Shown here: positions 37,080-47,943 of the stretch, piece after piece
Layout of the letters: each line of letters opens with the position of its first letter
How positions within the stretch are numbered: the first letter of the stretch is position 1
Origin: Colwellia sp. BRX10-3
Lineage (GTDB): Bacteria; Pseudomonadota; Gammaproteobacteria; Enterobacterales; Alteromonadaceae
Reading direction: 5' to 3'
DNA: 64,000 bases
NCBI RefSeq assembly: GCF_014077505.1
Contig: NZ_JACGWA010000001.1
Span: 248,001-312,000 of the forward strand
The notes under the pieces: model-generated
The model's database searches: none
Seen by the model: only the letters and a program-made list of their open reading frames with translations
Told to the model about the DNA's origin: nothing
Program-made: the position numbers and the translations under genes

Positions 37080-38460
37080 ACTCGCTTAATATATCAAGAA
37101 TTTCTTGTGTTTTCTTTTTCATTAAGATCAAATCAGCCTTAGACTCAACATTCAACCTAACAACAGGTTCAGTATTTGAACTACGTAGGTTAAAGCGCCA
37201 CTGACCTTCAGCATCGTTAAATTCAAGACTGATACCATCTGTTTGATCAAAAACAACTGCCTCAGTTTTATAAACAGCAAGTACTCGCTCAATTGCTGCT
37301 TTTGGATCAGCTAATTTTGAGTTAATTTCACCTGAAGAAGGGTAAGCTGCAATTCGTTCTGATACAGTTTCCGATAACTTCATGTTTTTCACACAAAGTA
37401 ACTCGGCTACTAGTAACCAGGGGATCATACCTGAGTCACAATAAGCAAAATCACGAAAATAATGATGTGCACTCATTTCGCCACCATAAACAGCATCTTC
37501 TTTGCGCATACGTTCTTTAATAAATGCATGCCCTGTTTTGCATAATACTGGTTCTCCGCCTGCCGCTTCAACCACATCAATGGTATTCCATGTTAAACGT
37601 GGATCATGAATGATTTTCGCTCCAGCATTTTTTTGTAAGAACGCCTCAGCTAATAAACCAACAATATAATACCCCTCAATGAACTGTCCCTTTTCATCGA
37701 ATAAAAAACAGCGGTCAAAATCACCATCCCATGCAATGCCCATGTCGGCATTATGTGCTAACACGGCATCGATAGTATCTTGACGGTTTTCTCGTAATAA
37801 TGGGTTAGGGATGCCATGAGGAAAATTGCCATCGGGCTGATGATGTACTTTAATAAACTCAATCGGCACATTCAGTTTTTTAAATTTGGCCTCGATAGCG
37901 TCAATTATATGGCCAGAGGCACCATTTCCAGAATTAACAACTAACTTCATTGGTTTTATATTACTTGGCGTAATGTACTCAAATAAATGCTCTACATATG
38001 CTTCTAATGTTGATGACCTTGTTAAAGTGCCATGAATTTCTGCTTTATCAGCAAAATTTTCACTTTCAGCCAAAGCTTTTATATCAAATAACCCGGTATC
38101 GCCACTGATAGGTTTTGAGTCGGCTTTAACAAGTTTCAAGCCATTATAATCCATAGGATTATGACTGGCCGTTACTTCAACGCCGCCATCAACCTTAAGG
38201 TAAGATGTCGCGAAATAAATCTCTTCAGTGCCTGTCATACCAAGGTCGATAACATTAACTCCCGCATCTAGCAGGCCATCGGCAAGTGCTAGCTTTAATT
38301 CTTCTGAAGTTAAACGTACATCACCACCAACAACAATAGTTTTTGCTGATAATATTTCGCCCATCGCTCGCCCTATTCTATAGGCGATATCTACATTAAG
38401 CTCTTCACCTAATTTGCCGCGAATATCATAAGCCTTAAAACAAGTTAATTTTTCAGTCAT
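37066..38460 (-). CDS. manB: phosphomannomutase ManB/CpsG
   Basis: Converts mannose-6-P to mannose-1-P. A 464-residue alpha-D-phosphohexomutase with the phosphoserine loop [11 protein letters not shown] (Ser99), the metal site DGDFDRC, and sugar- and phosphate-binding [10 protein letters not shown] and RSSNTEP. With ManC it supplies GDP-mannose to Gmd. A strong hairpin with T-run separates it from manC. Confidence 0.95.
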   Translation of the reverse strand: MTEKLTCFKAYDIRGKLGEELNVDIAYRIGRAMGEILSAKTIVVGGDVRLTSEELKLALADGLLDAGVNVIDLGMTGTEEIYFATSYLKVDGGVEVTASHNPMDYNGLKLVKADSKPISGDTGLFDIKALAESENFADKAEIHGTLTRSSTLEAYVEHLFEYITPSNIKPMKLVVNSGNGASGHIIDAIEAKFKKLNVPIEFIKVHHQPDGNFPHGIPNPLLRENRQDTIDAVLAHNADMGIAWDGDFDRCFLFDEKGQFIEGYYIVGLLAEAFLQKNAGAKIIHDPRLTWNTIDVVEAAGGEPVLCKTGHAFIKERMRKEDAVYGGEMSAHHYFRDFAYCDSGMIPWLLVAELLCVKNMKLSETVSERIAAYPSSGEINSKLADPKAAIERVLAVYKTEAVVFDQTDGISLEFNDAEGQWRFNLRSSNTEPVVRLNVESKADLILMKKKTQEILDILSEYDEK

Positions 38461-38490
38461 TACTATCTCTTTAGTTAAATCTAATTATAA

Positions 38491-38520
38491 AAAAGGTAAT
38501 TTGAAATCAAATTACCTTTT
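38491..38520 (-). terminator. internal terminator or attenuator between manC and manB
   Basis: The perfect stem AAAAGGTAATTTGA / TCAAATTACCTTTT is followed on the minus strand by T-rich TTATAA. It sits inside the long operon, 32 bases after the manC stop. Confidence 0.75.
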
Positions 38521-38552
38521 AAAATGTTTATTTATTAATACACGCCTAAAAG

Positions 38553-39959
38553 TTAAACGCGACCATATTTATCTTCAAAACGTACAATATCATCTTCACC
38601 TAAATATGAACCTGACTGTACTTCAATCAATTCTAAAGGCACTTTGCCTGGATTTTCTAATGCGTGAATAACGCCAACCGGAATATACGTTGATTGATTT
38701 TCAGTTAATAAAATATCTTTATCACCATTGGTTACTTTCGCCGTACCTGATACTACAATCCAATGTTCAGCTCTGTGATGATGCATTTGTACAGATAATT
38801 TAGCCCCGGGCTTAACAGTAATGCGTTTCACTTGAAAACGTTCACCCGTATCAATCGAGTCATAGGCTCCCCATGGACGATATACTTCGCGATGATGCTT
38901 AAATTCAGAACGTTCTTCGGCTTTTAGGTGTTCTACTATTTTCTTAACTTTTTGCACTTCTGAAAGCTTAGAAACTAAAATAGCGTCTTTGGTTTCCACA
39001 ATGGCTATATCTTCAAGGCCAACAGTCGCCACTAATTTTTCTTGTGCGTGTACTAAAGTATTTTTAGTATCAATCGCAATAACATCACCAATTAAGGCAT
39101 TGCCATTAGCATCTTTATCGCTAACTTCCCACAGAGCAGACCAACTACCCACATCGCTCCAACCGCAATCCATTGGTACAACTACCGCGTCAGTAGTTTT
39201 TTCCATCACGGCATAATCAACTGAATCATCAGGACATGACTCAAAAGCAACTTTATCAACACGAATAAAGTCTAAATCACTTTTGGTATCAGTCATGGCT
39301 TTTTCGCATGCGGCTAAAATATCAGGACGGTGGATTTTTAGTTCGGCTAAATAGCGGCTAGCTTTAAACAAAAACATGCCGCTATTCCAATAATAATCAC
39401 CGGTAGATAAATAAGACTCAGCAGTAGCCTGATTTGGCTTTTCTACAAACTCAGCAACACTATACCCGGCATTTGAGAGTTCTTCACCACGTTTGATGTA
39501 ACCATAACCCACTTCAGGAGCGGTAGGCACAATACCAAAAGTTACTAACTTTCCAGCTTCGGCATGTACTTTAGCCTGCTCGACTGACTCAGCAAATGCT
39601 TGCTCATTTTTTATCACATGATCAGCTGCAAGCACCAATAACAACGGATCTTGTCCGCTTTTCATTGCTTGTAAAGCAGCTAAAGCTATAGCAGGTGCAG
39701 TGTTACGGCCAGCTGGTTCTAGAATTATCCCGTTGTTAGGAATGTTTTTTAAGCGAAACTGCTCTGCTACAGAAAATCGATGCTCTTCATTGCAAATGAC
39801 AATTGCTGGCGCATGCTCCAAACCAGATAAACGCTCTACTGTTGTTTGAAGCATGGATGACGTTCCATGCAATGTTAAAAACTGTTTAGGAAACATTTGA
39901 CGTGACAAAGGCCACAAACGCGAACCAGATCCGCCCGCCATAATTATTGGTAATATCAT
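38553..39959 (-). CDS. manC: mannose-1-phosphate guanylyltransferase / mannose-6-phosphate isomerase ManC
   Basis: A bifunctional enzyme of 468 residues. The N-terminal nucleotidyltransferase has [12 protein letters not shown] at 9-20, FVEKP, and the [15 protein letters not shown] block. The C-terminal cupin (~350-468) has the metal-binding isomerase signature [17 protein letters not shown]. It makes GDP-mannose for mannose and, via Gmd, deoxysugars. Confidence 0.96.
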   Translation of the reverse strand: MILPIIMAGGSGSRLWPLSRQMFPKQFLTLHGTSSMLQTTVERLSGLEHAPAIVICNEEHRFSVAEQFRLKNIPNNGIILEPAGRNTAPAIALAALQAMKSGQDPLLLVLAADHVIKNEQAFAESVEQAKVHAEAGKLVTFGIVPTAPEVGYGYIKRGEELSNAGYSVAEFVEKPNQATAESYLSTGDYYWNSGMFLFKASRYLAELKIHRPDILAACEKAMTDTKSDLDFIRVDKVAFESCPDDSVDYAVMEKTTDAVVVPMDCGWSDVGSWSALWEVSDKDANGNALIGDVIAIDTKNTLVHAQEKLVATVGLEDIAIVETKDAILVSKLSEVQKVKKIVEHLKAEERSEFKHHREVYRPWGAYDSIDTGERFQVKRITVKPGAKLSVQMHHHRAEHWIVVSGTAKVTNGDKDILLTENQSTYIPVGVIHALENPGKVPLELIEVQSGSYLGEDDIVRFEDKYGRV

Positions 39960-40039
39960 TTTTTAATCCAAAATTTTATTTTTAAACAAACTACAAACTA
40001 CACACTTACTCATTAGTTTATTATCGTTTGGTTACCCTT

Positions 40040-41233
40040 CTAAACCCCGTCATTTAGGATTTCATCTAATAATTTAATCTCTTTTTCTATATCATTTTGA
40101 TGATTACCTACAAATAAGCCATGGTCATCAAGGTACTCTGCAGCCTCTAACGAGCCCGCTATTTCAAAATCAAAATACTCGAGAACTTCTTTGTTTTTTA
40201 AAAAATTCCCCGTGACTATTGGACGGCACTCAATACCACGACTAGTTAGCAGCTTCACTAACTGTGCTCGATTATATGGTGCATTCTCTTTTAGAATTAA
40301 TGAAAATCCAAACCAACTACTTTTACCTGTTTCTTGCTGTATATCTATAAAGGGATGATTTTTGAACAAAGATTGGAACAACTTAGCATTTTCCCGACGT
40401 GTTTCTATAAAGCCAGGTAACTTCTTTAATTGCTCAATGCCCAATGCTCCACTCATCTCTAATGGGCGCACATTATACCCAGGTAGCATAAACTTGAATG
40501 ACTCTTCAAACGCATCATCACTTTTTTCACCGCTAACTTTATTAAATTTAGGTAGGTTACGTGTCCATCCATGTGCTCGTATACAAAGTAGGATATGGTA
40601 AAGTTCTTCATCGTCAGTGACAACGCAACCACCTTCCATTGTCGCTATATGGTGAGAAAAAAATGAGCTGTAAGTTCCCATTACACCAAAAGTTCCGGCC
40701 TGTTTACCATCAATAGTTGCGCCCATCGATTCACAGTTATCTTCCAAAACAAAGATATTACGCCCAGCAATAATTTCATTAATGCGATTAAAATCATTCG
40801 GGTTACCAAGTAAATTAACCGATAAAATAGCTCGGGTTTGATCAGTAATTGCCGCCTCTAATTTATCTAAGTCCATATTTAATGTTTGGCGGTCAATATC
40901 AACAAACTTAACCTTTAAACCATACTGCTGTAGAGGAAAATATGTGGTCGACCATGAAACTGCGGGAACTATTACTTCGTCACCACGTTTTAATTTTAAC
41001 GACTCATTTTTAGTAAAAAATAACGAAGCTATCATTAATAGGTTTGCTGTAGATCCTGAACTAACCATGAGTGCATATTTAGAGCCAAAAAACTCTGCAA
41101 AGTCTTTTTCATACTCTGCAACTTCTTTACCCATGGTGAACATATCTGAGTCTATAACTCTTTGGATAGCCGAGTACTCATTTTCGTCCCATGTGCTGCT
41201 TGCTAGTGCATAATTAGTCATTACAATACTCAC
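40040..41233 (-). CDS. colD: ColD-like GDP-4-keto-6-deoxymannose 3-dehydratase (DegT family)
   Basis: A 397-residue fold-type I PLP enzyme of the DegT/DnrJ/EryC1 family. The lysine that binds PLP in aminotransferases is replaced: the segment is SSFFSHHIATMEGG, with histidines at 194-195. His at this place is the hallmark of PLP/PMP-dependent sugar 3-dehydratases (ColD, and CDP-sugar RfbH/E1). With gmd and an fcl/colC-type gene directly upstream, GDP-4-keto-6-deoxymannose is the logical substrate. The product GDP-4-keto-3,6-dideoxymannose leads to GDP-L-colitose. A GDP-perosamine synthase is less likely because it needs the lysine. Overlaps the next gene by 20 bases. Confidence 0.83.
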   Translation of the reverse strand: MSIVMTNYALASSTWDENEYSAIQRVIDSDMFTMGKEVAEYEKDFAEFFGSKYALMVSSGSTANLLMIASLFFTKNESLKLKRGDEVIVPAVSWSTTYFPLQQYGLKVKFVDIDRQTLNMDLDKLEAAITDQTRAILSVNLLGNPNDFNRINEIIAGRNIFVLEDNCESMGATIDGKQAGTFGVMGTYSSFFSHHIATMEGGCVVTDDEELYHILLCIRAHGWTRNLPKFNKVSGEKSDDAFEESFKFMLPGYNVRPLEMSGALGIEQLKKLPGFIETRRENAKLFQSLFKNHPFIDIQQETGKSSWFGFSLILKENAPYNRAQLVKLLTSRGIECRPIVTGNFLKNKEVLEYFDFEIAGSLEAAEYLDDHGLFVGNHQNDIEKEIKLLDEILNDGV

Positions 41234-42140
41234 TTAAATAAAATTTATATGTTTTTTGGATACCAGCTTCTAACTCGGTTTTATAAGCCCAGCCAAATTC
41301 TTTTAATTTTGTATCATCTATTAGCTTTTGTTTCATTCCTACAGGTTTGCTTAAATCGTGTTTAAACCTACCTTGATAGCCAATTACGTTTGCAATAGTT
41401 TGATAATACTCATTTATGGTAAAATCAGTACCTAAGCCAACATTTAAATTTTGAGGCATTTTTTCAAAATTATTTATTGCATAAAAAATAAAGTCAGCAA
41501 GATCTTCGGCGTACATAAACTCACGGCGGGCCTCGCCATCACCCCATATATCAATCTCTTTTAGATTACTTCTTTTCGCTGCATCTATTTTTCTGATAAC
41601 TGCAGGGATCATATGGGAATGATTAGGATCAAACTTATCAAAACGCCCATACAAGTTACACGGAATAATCGTTTTATATAATAGATTAGGATTTTCTTTA
41701 CAAATGTACTCGCATAACCGTGTGCTAGTAACTTTTGCTAGCGCATACCCTTCATTTGTTGGCTCTAATTCACCTTTTAAAATTAAATCTTCAGCCAATG
41801 GATTCAATGCATCGCGAGGATACATGCAAGAGCTACTTAAATTCAAAAACTTAGTGATGCCGCTGCTATTAGCAGCAGTGAGGATATTAAGTCCCATTTG
41901 CATATTATCAACCAAAAATTTGACTGGTTGTGCCATATTCGCCTGAATGCCACCAACGATTCCTGCGGCATGAATGACCATATCAGGTTTATATTTATTT
42001 ATGTATTGAGTAACTGAGTTTGCATCGAGCAGGTTAAGCTCTGTACTACTTGGTGACAAAAAATCATGGTTATGCTGATTAGCAACTCCAAGAATATTCC
42101 TGCCAACCATTCCGTTAGCACCCGTTAATAAAATTTTCAT
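41214..42140 (-). CDS. colC: GDP-sugar epimerase/reductase, ColC/Fcl type
   Basis: A 308-residue SDR enzyme with GANGMVG at 7-13, SSSCMYP at ~102-108, and Tyr132/Lys136 in GYALAKV, plus the GDP-fucose synthase block IPCNLYGRFDKFDP. Family members are GDP-L-fucose synthase (Fcl) and GDP-L-colitose synthase (ColC), both C3/C5- or C5-epimerase plus C4-reductase. Since it overlaps a ColD-like gene, ColC is favoured. Without ColD it would be called fcl, and production of GDP-fucose cannot be excluded. Confidence 0.75.
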   Translation of the reverse strand: MKILLTGANGMVGRNILGVANQHNHDFLSPSSTELNLLDANSVTQYINKYKPDMVIHAAGIVGGIQANMAQPVKFLVDNMQMGLNILTAANSSGITKFLNLSSSCMYPRDALNPLAEDLILKGELEPTNEGYALAKVTSTRLCEYICKENPNLLYKTIIPCNLYGRFDKFDPNHSHMIPAVIRKIDAAKRSNLKEIDIWGDGEARREFMYAEDLADFIFYAINNFEKMPQNLNVGLGTDFTINEYYQTIANVIGYQGRFKHDLSKPVGMKQKLIDDTKLKEFGWAYKTELEAGIQKTYKFYLSEYCND

Positions 42141-42151
42141 GAAATTTAAAC

Positions 42152-43276
42152 CTATTCAACAGCAACAGAGGTAGTGTAACCATGGTCTTTTAAAATAGCA
42201 TGCTGTTTAGCTTTGTCTAAGTCACTAGCGACCATTTCAGCACACATTTCTTCTACCGTTATTTGCGGCACCCAGCCAAGTTTAGCCTTAGCTTTTGATG
42301 GATCACCAAGTAGTGTTTCAACTTCAGCAGGACGGAAGTAACGTGGATCAACTTTAACAATAACATCACCTACTTTAAGTCCAGGCGAATTATTACCGGT
42401 AATAGCTTTAACAGTAGCTATTTCATCAATCCCTTCGCCAGTGAACTCTAGTTCTATACCTGCTTCTTTAGCTGACAAGCTAACAAACTCACGTACACTA
42501 ATTTGTTTACCTGTAGCAATAACAAAATCATCAGCAACATCTTGTTGTAACATCATCCATTGCATACGAACGTAGTCTTTTGCATGACCCCAGTCACGCA
42601 AAGCGTCCATATTACCAAGATATAAACAACTCTCTAAGCCTTGTGAAATATTAGCAATGGCACGGGTAATTTTTCGTGTCACAAACGTTTCACCACGGCG
42701 AGGCGACTCGTGATTAAACAAAATACCGTTACACGCATACATACCATAAGATTCACGGTAATTCACGACAATCCAATACGCATACATTTTAGCAACAGCA
42801 TAAGGTGAGCGAGGATGAAACGGCGTTGTTTCCTTTTGTGGAATTTCTTGCACTTCGCCATAAAGCTCGGATGTAGATGCTTGATAAAATTTTGTTTTCT
42901 TTTCTAAGCCTAAAAAGCGGATCGCTTCAAGAAGACGTAAAGTCCCCATAGCATCTACATCAGCTGTATATTCTGGGCATTCAAAGGAAACAGCAACATG
43001 TGATTGCGCGCCTAAGTTATATACTTCATCTGGCTGCACATCTTTTATAATACGCGTTAAATTTGAAGAATCAGTTAAATCCCCATAATGTAAAAAGAAC
43101 TTTTGATTTTTTTCATGATTGTCTTGAAAAATATGATCAACACGTTCTGTATTTAACGAAGAAGCTCGACGTTTTATACCGTGAACTTCGTAACCTTTTT
43201 CTAATAACAACTCGGCTAGGTATGAACCATCTTGACCAGTTATGCCTGTGATTAATGCAACTTTATTTAACCCCAT
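42152..43276 (-). CDS. gmd: GDP-mannose 4,6-dehydratase Gmd
   Basis: A 374-residue SDR dehydratase with the NADP loop [10 protein letters not shown] at 11-20, the catalytic QASTSELYG and [12 protein letters not shown], and [16 protein letters not shown], all typical of Gmd. It makes GDP-4-keto-6-deoxymannose, the branch point to fucose, rhamnose, perosamine or colitose. Here the two genes transcribed after it point to colitose. Confidence 0.96.
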   Translation of the reverse strand: MGLNKVALITGITGQDGSYLAELLLEKGYEVHGIKRRASSLNTERVDHIFQDNHEKNQKFFLHYGDLTDSSNLTRIIKDVQPDEVYNLGAQSHVAVSFECPEYTADVDAMGTLRLLEAIRFLGLEKKTKFYQASTSELYGEVQEIPQKETTPFHPRSPYAVAKMYAYWIVVNYRESYGMYACNGILFNHESPRRGETFVTRKITRAIANISQGLESCLYLGNMDALRDWGHAKDYVRMQWMMLQQDVADDFVIATGKQISVREFVSLSAKEAGIELEFTGEGIDEIATVKAITGNNSPGLKVGDVIVKVDPRYFRPAEVETLLGDPSKAKAKLGWVPQITVEEMCAEMVASDLDKAKQHAILKDHGYTTSVAVE

Positions 43277-44384
43277 TGAAAACCTCCTTATATTTTATTG
43301 CTGCTTGCGACCATGAAAATTTTCGTTTGGCTTTTAGTATTGCATCAGCAAATTTAGTTAACAGTTTACAGCTATGAATCATATTCATTGCTGTAATAAA
43401 TTCTTTAAGATTATTACATGAAAAACCAACTTCCTCGTATTCCACGTAACGCCCTATCTCACCTCCTCCTCTGACAATTGCAGGAAGCCCATAATTTCGA
43501 CATAGCGATAATGGTCCGCTCTGTGATGAACCAGTATTTCCATATGGCATTAATAAACAATCACTAGCAGAAAAAGCAGTGTTAATTTCTTCTTCTGATA
43601 GGTAGCCTGAATCAAGTTTATAATTCTTCACTGAGTGTTGTCTCAACCACTCCAAAACCGACGATTCACTAATACCGGAAGGTGCGCCTGCAATATGCAG
43701 AACTGAATCGGGGTTATTAAATGCGTTGCTTTGAGCAAATGCACTTATTGCGTATTCATAATTTTTATCTTTTCTGATCATCCCTATTAGAGAAAAAACT
43801 TTTTTGTTTTGAAAACCAAGCTGTTTTTTTGCGTCAATACTGTTCATAGGTAAAACGTTTAATTCTGAAGGATATTGTATTACGTGAACTGGAATTTTAC
43901 TTGATATTAATTTTACAAGTTCGTTCTTGGTTTCCGTACCATTAACAACACAACCATCAATCTGCAATTTGCTCAATAAATAAAAAAATAACTTCTTATA
44001 TGACTTATAAAAGAAGTTACCATCGCAACTTGCTGAATGTATCCAAACTATTTTTTTATTTTTTCTGAAAAATAAAACTATAGACAAAAGTAAAGACAAA
44101 TACTCGTAGTCAGTAAAATATAGAAGTTTGTTATCTCTAATACTCTTTCGATTGGAAAAATAAAAACGTAATGAGTAAAAAAAACGTCTCAATATTTTTC
44201 TATAAGGTGCTCCAATTTGCTCTGTTTTATAATCTAAAACACCTACCCCATTTCTATTAAGCTTTTGATTATAATAATATAAAGAAAAATCAAATGAATT
44301 ATGAAGATGCTTTGATAAATTATCAATGTACTCTTTGGAATGACCGCGACATTTATAGGTAAGGGAGATCAAGGCAACACTCAT
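43263..44384 (-). CDS. glycosyltransferase (GT4-like)
   Basis: A 373-residue GT-B type protein. The C-terminal half has [17 protein letters not shown] (phosphate-loop region), then [22 protein letters not shown] and [18 protein letters not shown], the donor-binding region of GT4 enzymes. AT-rich with many Lys/Asn codons like its upstream neighbours. It overlaps gmd by 14 bases and wzx by four. Proximity to gmd makes it a candidate for the colitosyl transfer, but that is a guess. Confidence 0.8.
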   Translation of the reverse strand: MSVALISLTYKCRGHSKEYIDNLSKHLHNSFDFSLYYYNQKLNRNGVGVLDYKTEQIGAPYRKILRRFFYSLRFYFSNRKSIRDNKLLYFTDYEYLSLLLSIVLFFRKNKKIVWIHSASCDGNFFYKSYKKLFFYLLSKLQIDGCVVNGTETKNELVKLISSKIPVHVIQYPSELNVLPMNSIDAKKQLGFQNKKVFSLIGMIRKDKNYEYAISAFAQSNAFNNPDSVLHIAGAPSGISESSVLEWLRQHSVKNYKLDSGYLSEEEINTAFSASDCLLMPYGNTGSSQSGPLSLCRNYGLPAIVRGGGEIGRYVEYEEVGFSCNNLKEFITAMNMIHSCKLLTKFADAILKAKRKFSWSQAAIKYKEVFNGVK

Positions 44385-45607
44385 TTCTTAAAACCACCAA
44401 TAGTTTCATTGTTTTTTTTTCTTAAAAATACAACGATTAATAAAATTAAAAATAGAAGTAAATAAATTACATCTGTCATTACTCTATAAAAACTTAATTC
44501 TGCAGCATCAAGAGCAAGACTGTTAGAAGAAGCCACGTATAAAGGAATAATAAAAACAGCAGAGGAAATTACAGTAAATAATAAATGTTCTTTAAACTTT
44601 GAATTAGCAAAAAAATATATGTTTCTAATTATAGATTTTAAAGATCCAACCAATAAAATCATAGATTGAGTGAATATGGTTAATTTTAATATATTTGAAT
44701 CATAATTAATATCCGCATACATGATAAAAATGGATTCTCCAAACAGATTTAAACAAATAATAATAAAGGTCGAAATAATTAATATTAAATAAATAGGAAT
44801 TTTCCAATTTTCATTATCACTTTTATACCTAGTAAAACTGATCCTAAATAAATAATTCATAACTACATTAGAGGCACGTATTGCTTTCCTAATAGAAACA
44901 TAAATAAATACGGTTTTCTCATTAGCAACTGCCGACACTAAGTATGAATCAAGTTGTGAAAATATAGCTGTAATAGTTTCAGTTAAAGTAACCGTTTTAT
45001 ATTTCTTAAACAAAAATACAAAAATTCTTTTAGATATATAAAATTTGCTCTCGCCTTTTTTATAATAATTAAAGAAAATTAAAATGGAGAAACAAAGACA
45101 AGACAAAAATAAGGCTAAAAACACATCAAGACCAATTAAAATAAAAATAAAACACGAAAAAGATTTCAATGCATAAAGAAAACTATGTAAATAACTCTTT
45201 CCTTCTGAAAAAAAGATCAGAGGAACATCAAAACTACTCAATATTAAAACAGCAAAAGCCATAAAATAATTAAAGGGATCCCCCCCTAAGAAAACATATA
45301 AAAAACACAGCAATATAGAACAAATGATTGAAGCAGTTAATTTAAAAGATACAATGGTACAAAAGTATTTAAAGCAAATCTTTTTAGAAAATCGACGATA
45401 AGTAAATAGATAAGACGTGGAAAAATCCTGAAAAACCGAAAAAAAAGCGATAAGAGAAAGTACTACCTCATATTTAACAACAGCATGACTCCCATATTTA
45501 TCATTAATTAAAAGCATTATTGCTATAGGGATAAATAAGTTAATCGCTTGAGAAGCAATTGATAAAACTGACTCCTTATCTGCAAGAATACTACGAACGA
45601 TTAGCAA
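44381..45607 (-). CDS. wzx: Wzx-like O-unit flippase
   Basis: A 408-residue, very hydrophobic protein with about 10-12 predicted membrane helices and the loose features of polysaccharide transporter family members. It is flanked by glycosyltransferases and a Wzy candidate, which supports flippase of the undecaprenyl-linked repeat unit. Sequence conservation in this family is low, so the call rests on topology and context. Overlaps both neighbours. Confidence 0.75.
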   Translation of the reverse strand: MLIVRSILADKESVLSIASQAINLFIPIAIMLLINDKYGSHAVVKYEVVLSLIAFFSVFQDFSTSYLFTYRRFSKKICFKYFCTIVSFKLTASIICSILLCFLYVFLGGDPFNYFMAFAVLILSSFDVPLIFFSEGKSYLHSFLYALKSFSCFIFILIGLDVFLALFLSCLCFSILIFFNYYKKGESKFYISKRIFVFLFKKYKTVTLTETITAIFSQLDSYLVSAVANEKTVFIYVSIRKAIRASNVVMNYLFRISFTRYKSDNENWKIPIYLILIISTFIIICLNLFGESIFIMYADINYDSNILKLTIFTQSMILLVGSLKSIIRNIYFFANSKFKEHLLFTVISSAVFIIPLYVASSNSLALDAAELSFYRVMTDVIYLLLFLILLIVVFLRKKNNETIGGFKK

Positions 45608-46517
45608 AAATAAATCCTTTTATAAAACCAATACCTTTAGCTAAATAACATGTGTTTAAGACTAGGAATCGAGCTATCAAAGTAGACTTTAACTCTTCTC
45701 CACTTTTACTACCTTTAAGAAGCATTGGCGTGGCTAGAACAAGTAACAAAAGTATATAAAATAAAGAAATAAAGAGAGAACTTACTAATATTGCTAGATT
45801 TGTTATAAAATATAAAACAAAAAATGCATGTCCCTTTTTATTTTGTCCAATTAAAGCATCCCATCTAGAATACAAATAATGTTGTTTAAACATAGCCTTT
45901 AGATTACTCCTTAATTCCCAAGTAACCTTTGCCTTTGGTTCAAATTTAAAGGAGAAGTTTTTACCCTTTAATTTTAAATCAAAATCAGTATCTTCCCCAA
46001 TCAAAAATGATTCGTCATAACCAGCAACAGACTCCCAACAATATTTTCTCAAACCTAAGGATCTTGAAGAGGGAAGAAATTTTTCTTCATTGATTAAAGA
46101 CGATGATACATAAAATAGGTCATTGTACGCGACTTGGAAAGCATTACTCCCCCCAAAACTATAATAGCCCGCTATCACTTCATATTCTTGCAGACCTTCA
46201 TAAATATTACTAAGCCACTCAGTATCTAATATTACCCCACCATCAGTTACAGCTAATAAGTCACATGATGTGTTGGAAATTGCTATATTACGACCTTGTG
46301 AAATATTACATTTTTGACTAATTGCAACAACATCAATTGCTGAATCGTTAAAAATAGAATTTATTATATCTAATGTCCCATCGGTAGAGTCGGAGTCAAC
46401 AATAACTAATTCTTTTGGCAAAATAGATTGATTTAGAACGCTTTCACACCACAGTTTTATATTTTCTGACTCATTATACGTAGTTATAACAATTGAAATA
46501 TCTTTTATTTTACCCAT
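45591..46517 (-). CDS. family 2 glycosyltransferase, membrane-anchored
   Basis: A 308-residue GT2 starting ISIVITTYNESENIKLW. The first acidic motif is VDSDSTDGT, and LLAVTDGGVILD replaces a standard DxD. GEDTDFDLKLKG is the acceptor-site ED-type motif. Two C-terminal transmembrane helices lie at ~230-270. It probably adds a sugar to the lipid-linked unit on the cytoplasmic face. Confidence 0.85.
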   Translation of the reverse strand: MGKIKDISIVITTYNESENIKLWCESVLNQSILPKELVIVDSDSTDGTLDIINSIFNDSAIDVVAISQKCNISQGRNIAISNTSCDLLAVTDGGVILDTEWLSNIYEGLQEYEVIAGYYSFGGSNAFQVAYNDLFYVSSSLINEEKFLPSSRSLGLRKYCWESVAGYDESFLIGEDTDFDLKLKGKNFSFKFEPKAKVTWELRSNLKAMFKQHYLYSRWDALIGQNKKGHAFFVLYFITNLAILVSSLFISLFYILLLLVLATPMLLKGSKSGEELKSTLIARFLVLNTCYLAKGIGFIKGFIFANRS

Positions 46518-46623
46518 TTTTCTACCATGCTTTATATTTTGTTTACTGACTAAAATGTGAATTAGTAATAATAATTACGGTTATTGTATCCGCACTAATT
46601 AAAAACCCTACATGTTCAACACA

Positions 46624-47943
46624 TTAATTTGATTTTTTATTTGATAAAAGTTTGATGAAAATAGTAATAAATCCCATAAATTGAATACTGCTCATCCATA
46701 ATAAAATGAGAAATAAAACAGAGTTAACATACCAAAAGTTCGTTTTATTTAGTTGTATTAATTTATAAGAAAAATATATTAAAAGCATGCAACCAAACAC
46801 TCCAAGATGAAAGAATAAACGGACAATTGATTCGTGTATTAAATGAAACTCTTTACTTTCCATTTCATTCTCGGGAAAGGTTGCTTCGTGTAAATTTAGT
46901 TTTGAAAAATTGTTATTTTTGTCATGATAAATAGTTGATATCCCCCTACCTATCAAATTCTCAGTTATACTATTTTCGTCAATAATTGCAATAAGAGTGT
47001 AATACCTTATTGCTACAGAGTTAATGGTTGAAATATTTGAGCCGCCATTTAATACACCAACTAAATTAACAACTTGTCCTGTTTTTAAGGCTAGCCATGA
47101 TCCTTTTGGTATAATCATCGTCATTGAGAGAAAAAAACTCACAAAAAAAACAGACAAAAACATAATTTTAAATTTTCTAGTTAAGATTAGACTCACACCT
47201 AAACTAAGAATAAGAATAATGAAATGTGCTGATTGTGCACTTTGAAAAAATATTAAGAAATTACAGACTGTCAACACGAAAGAAATTTTACTTTTACACT
47301 CTTTAGTAAATACTCGGTACAAAAAAGAGAATAATAATAAAAAACTAAACAAATGACCGTAAAAGAAATAATAGGAGCCCTTTATTTCATTCCCTAAATC
47401 TAATAAATAAGCAATTAAGCACAGAACAGGTAAGGTTAAAGTGAAATAATAAATTACCTGAGCTATATCGATATTTATTTTTGAATTTTTTCCTAATATT
47501 AACAATGGTATAATAGAGAAATAATAAATAAAATCATTAAGAATGTATTGTAATCTAAAGTATGAGCTGAATAATAATTGATGAAATACAGGTATAAAAA
47601 AAATCAATACAAACCACAACCTTGAGACTCTTACCTTAGTAAATAAGCATGAAAACACAATCAAAATAACTAACTTATAAGGCCCTGCCAAGTAATTCTG
47701 CAGCAATTCAGAATACGGGTCTGCACCATACTGATGAAAGCAAATAAAATAAAATATGCAAAGTAATGCAGTTAAATTTTTATCTCTTGGAAAGGCCCAT
47801 AATAATAAAGAAAGATAACTTAAACTCTCCAAATGAAATAAAAAATTTGATAATGACGTTTGCTGAATAAAATAGTTAAAAATAAATAACACACTAAAAA
47901 ACAATGAATATTTAGTGTTCTTTGTCAAAGATATATGTTTCAT
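46624..47943 (-). CDS. wzy: Wzy-like O-antigen/capsule polymerase
   Basis: A 439-residue polytopic protein with ~11 hydrophobic segments. One large hydrophilic loop near residues 295-360 contains GRGISTIYH and ends before HESIVRLFFHLGVFG, the layout of Wzy polymerases. No other candidate polymerase is in the window. Strongly AT-rich. Called from topology and place between glycosyltransferase genes. Confidence 0.75.
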   Translation of the reverse strand: MKHISLTKNTKYSLFFSVLFIFNYFIQQTSLSNFLFHLESLSYLSLLLWAFPRDKNLTALLCIFYFICFHQYGADPYSELLQNYLAGPYKLVILIVFSCLFTKVRVSRLWFVLIFFIPVFHQLLFSSYFRLQYILNDFIYYFSIIPLLILGKNSKINIDIAQVIYYFTLTLPVLCLIAYLLDLGNEIKGSYYFFYGHLFSFLLLFSFLYRVFTKECKSKISFVLTVCNFLIFFQSAQSAHFIILILSLGVSLILTRKFKIMFLSVFFVSFFLSMTMIIPKGSWLALKTGQVVNLVGVLNGGSNISTINSVAIRYYTLIAIIDENSITENLIGRGISTIYHDKNNNFSKLNLHEATFPENEMESKEFHLIHESIVRLFFHLGVFGCMLLIYFSYKLIQLNKTNFWYVNSVLFLILLWMSSIQFMGFITIFIKLLSNKKSN

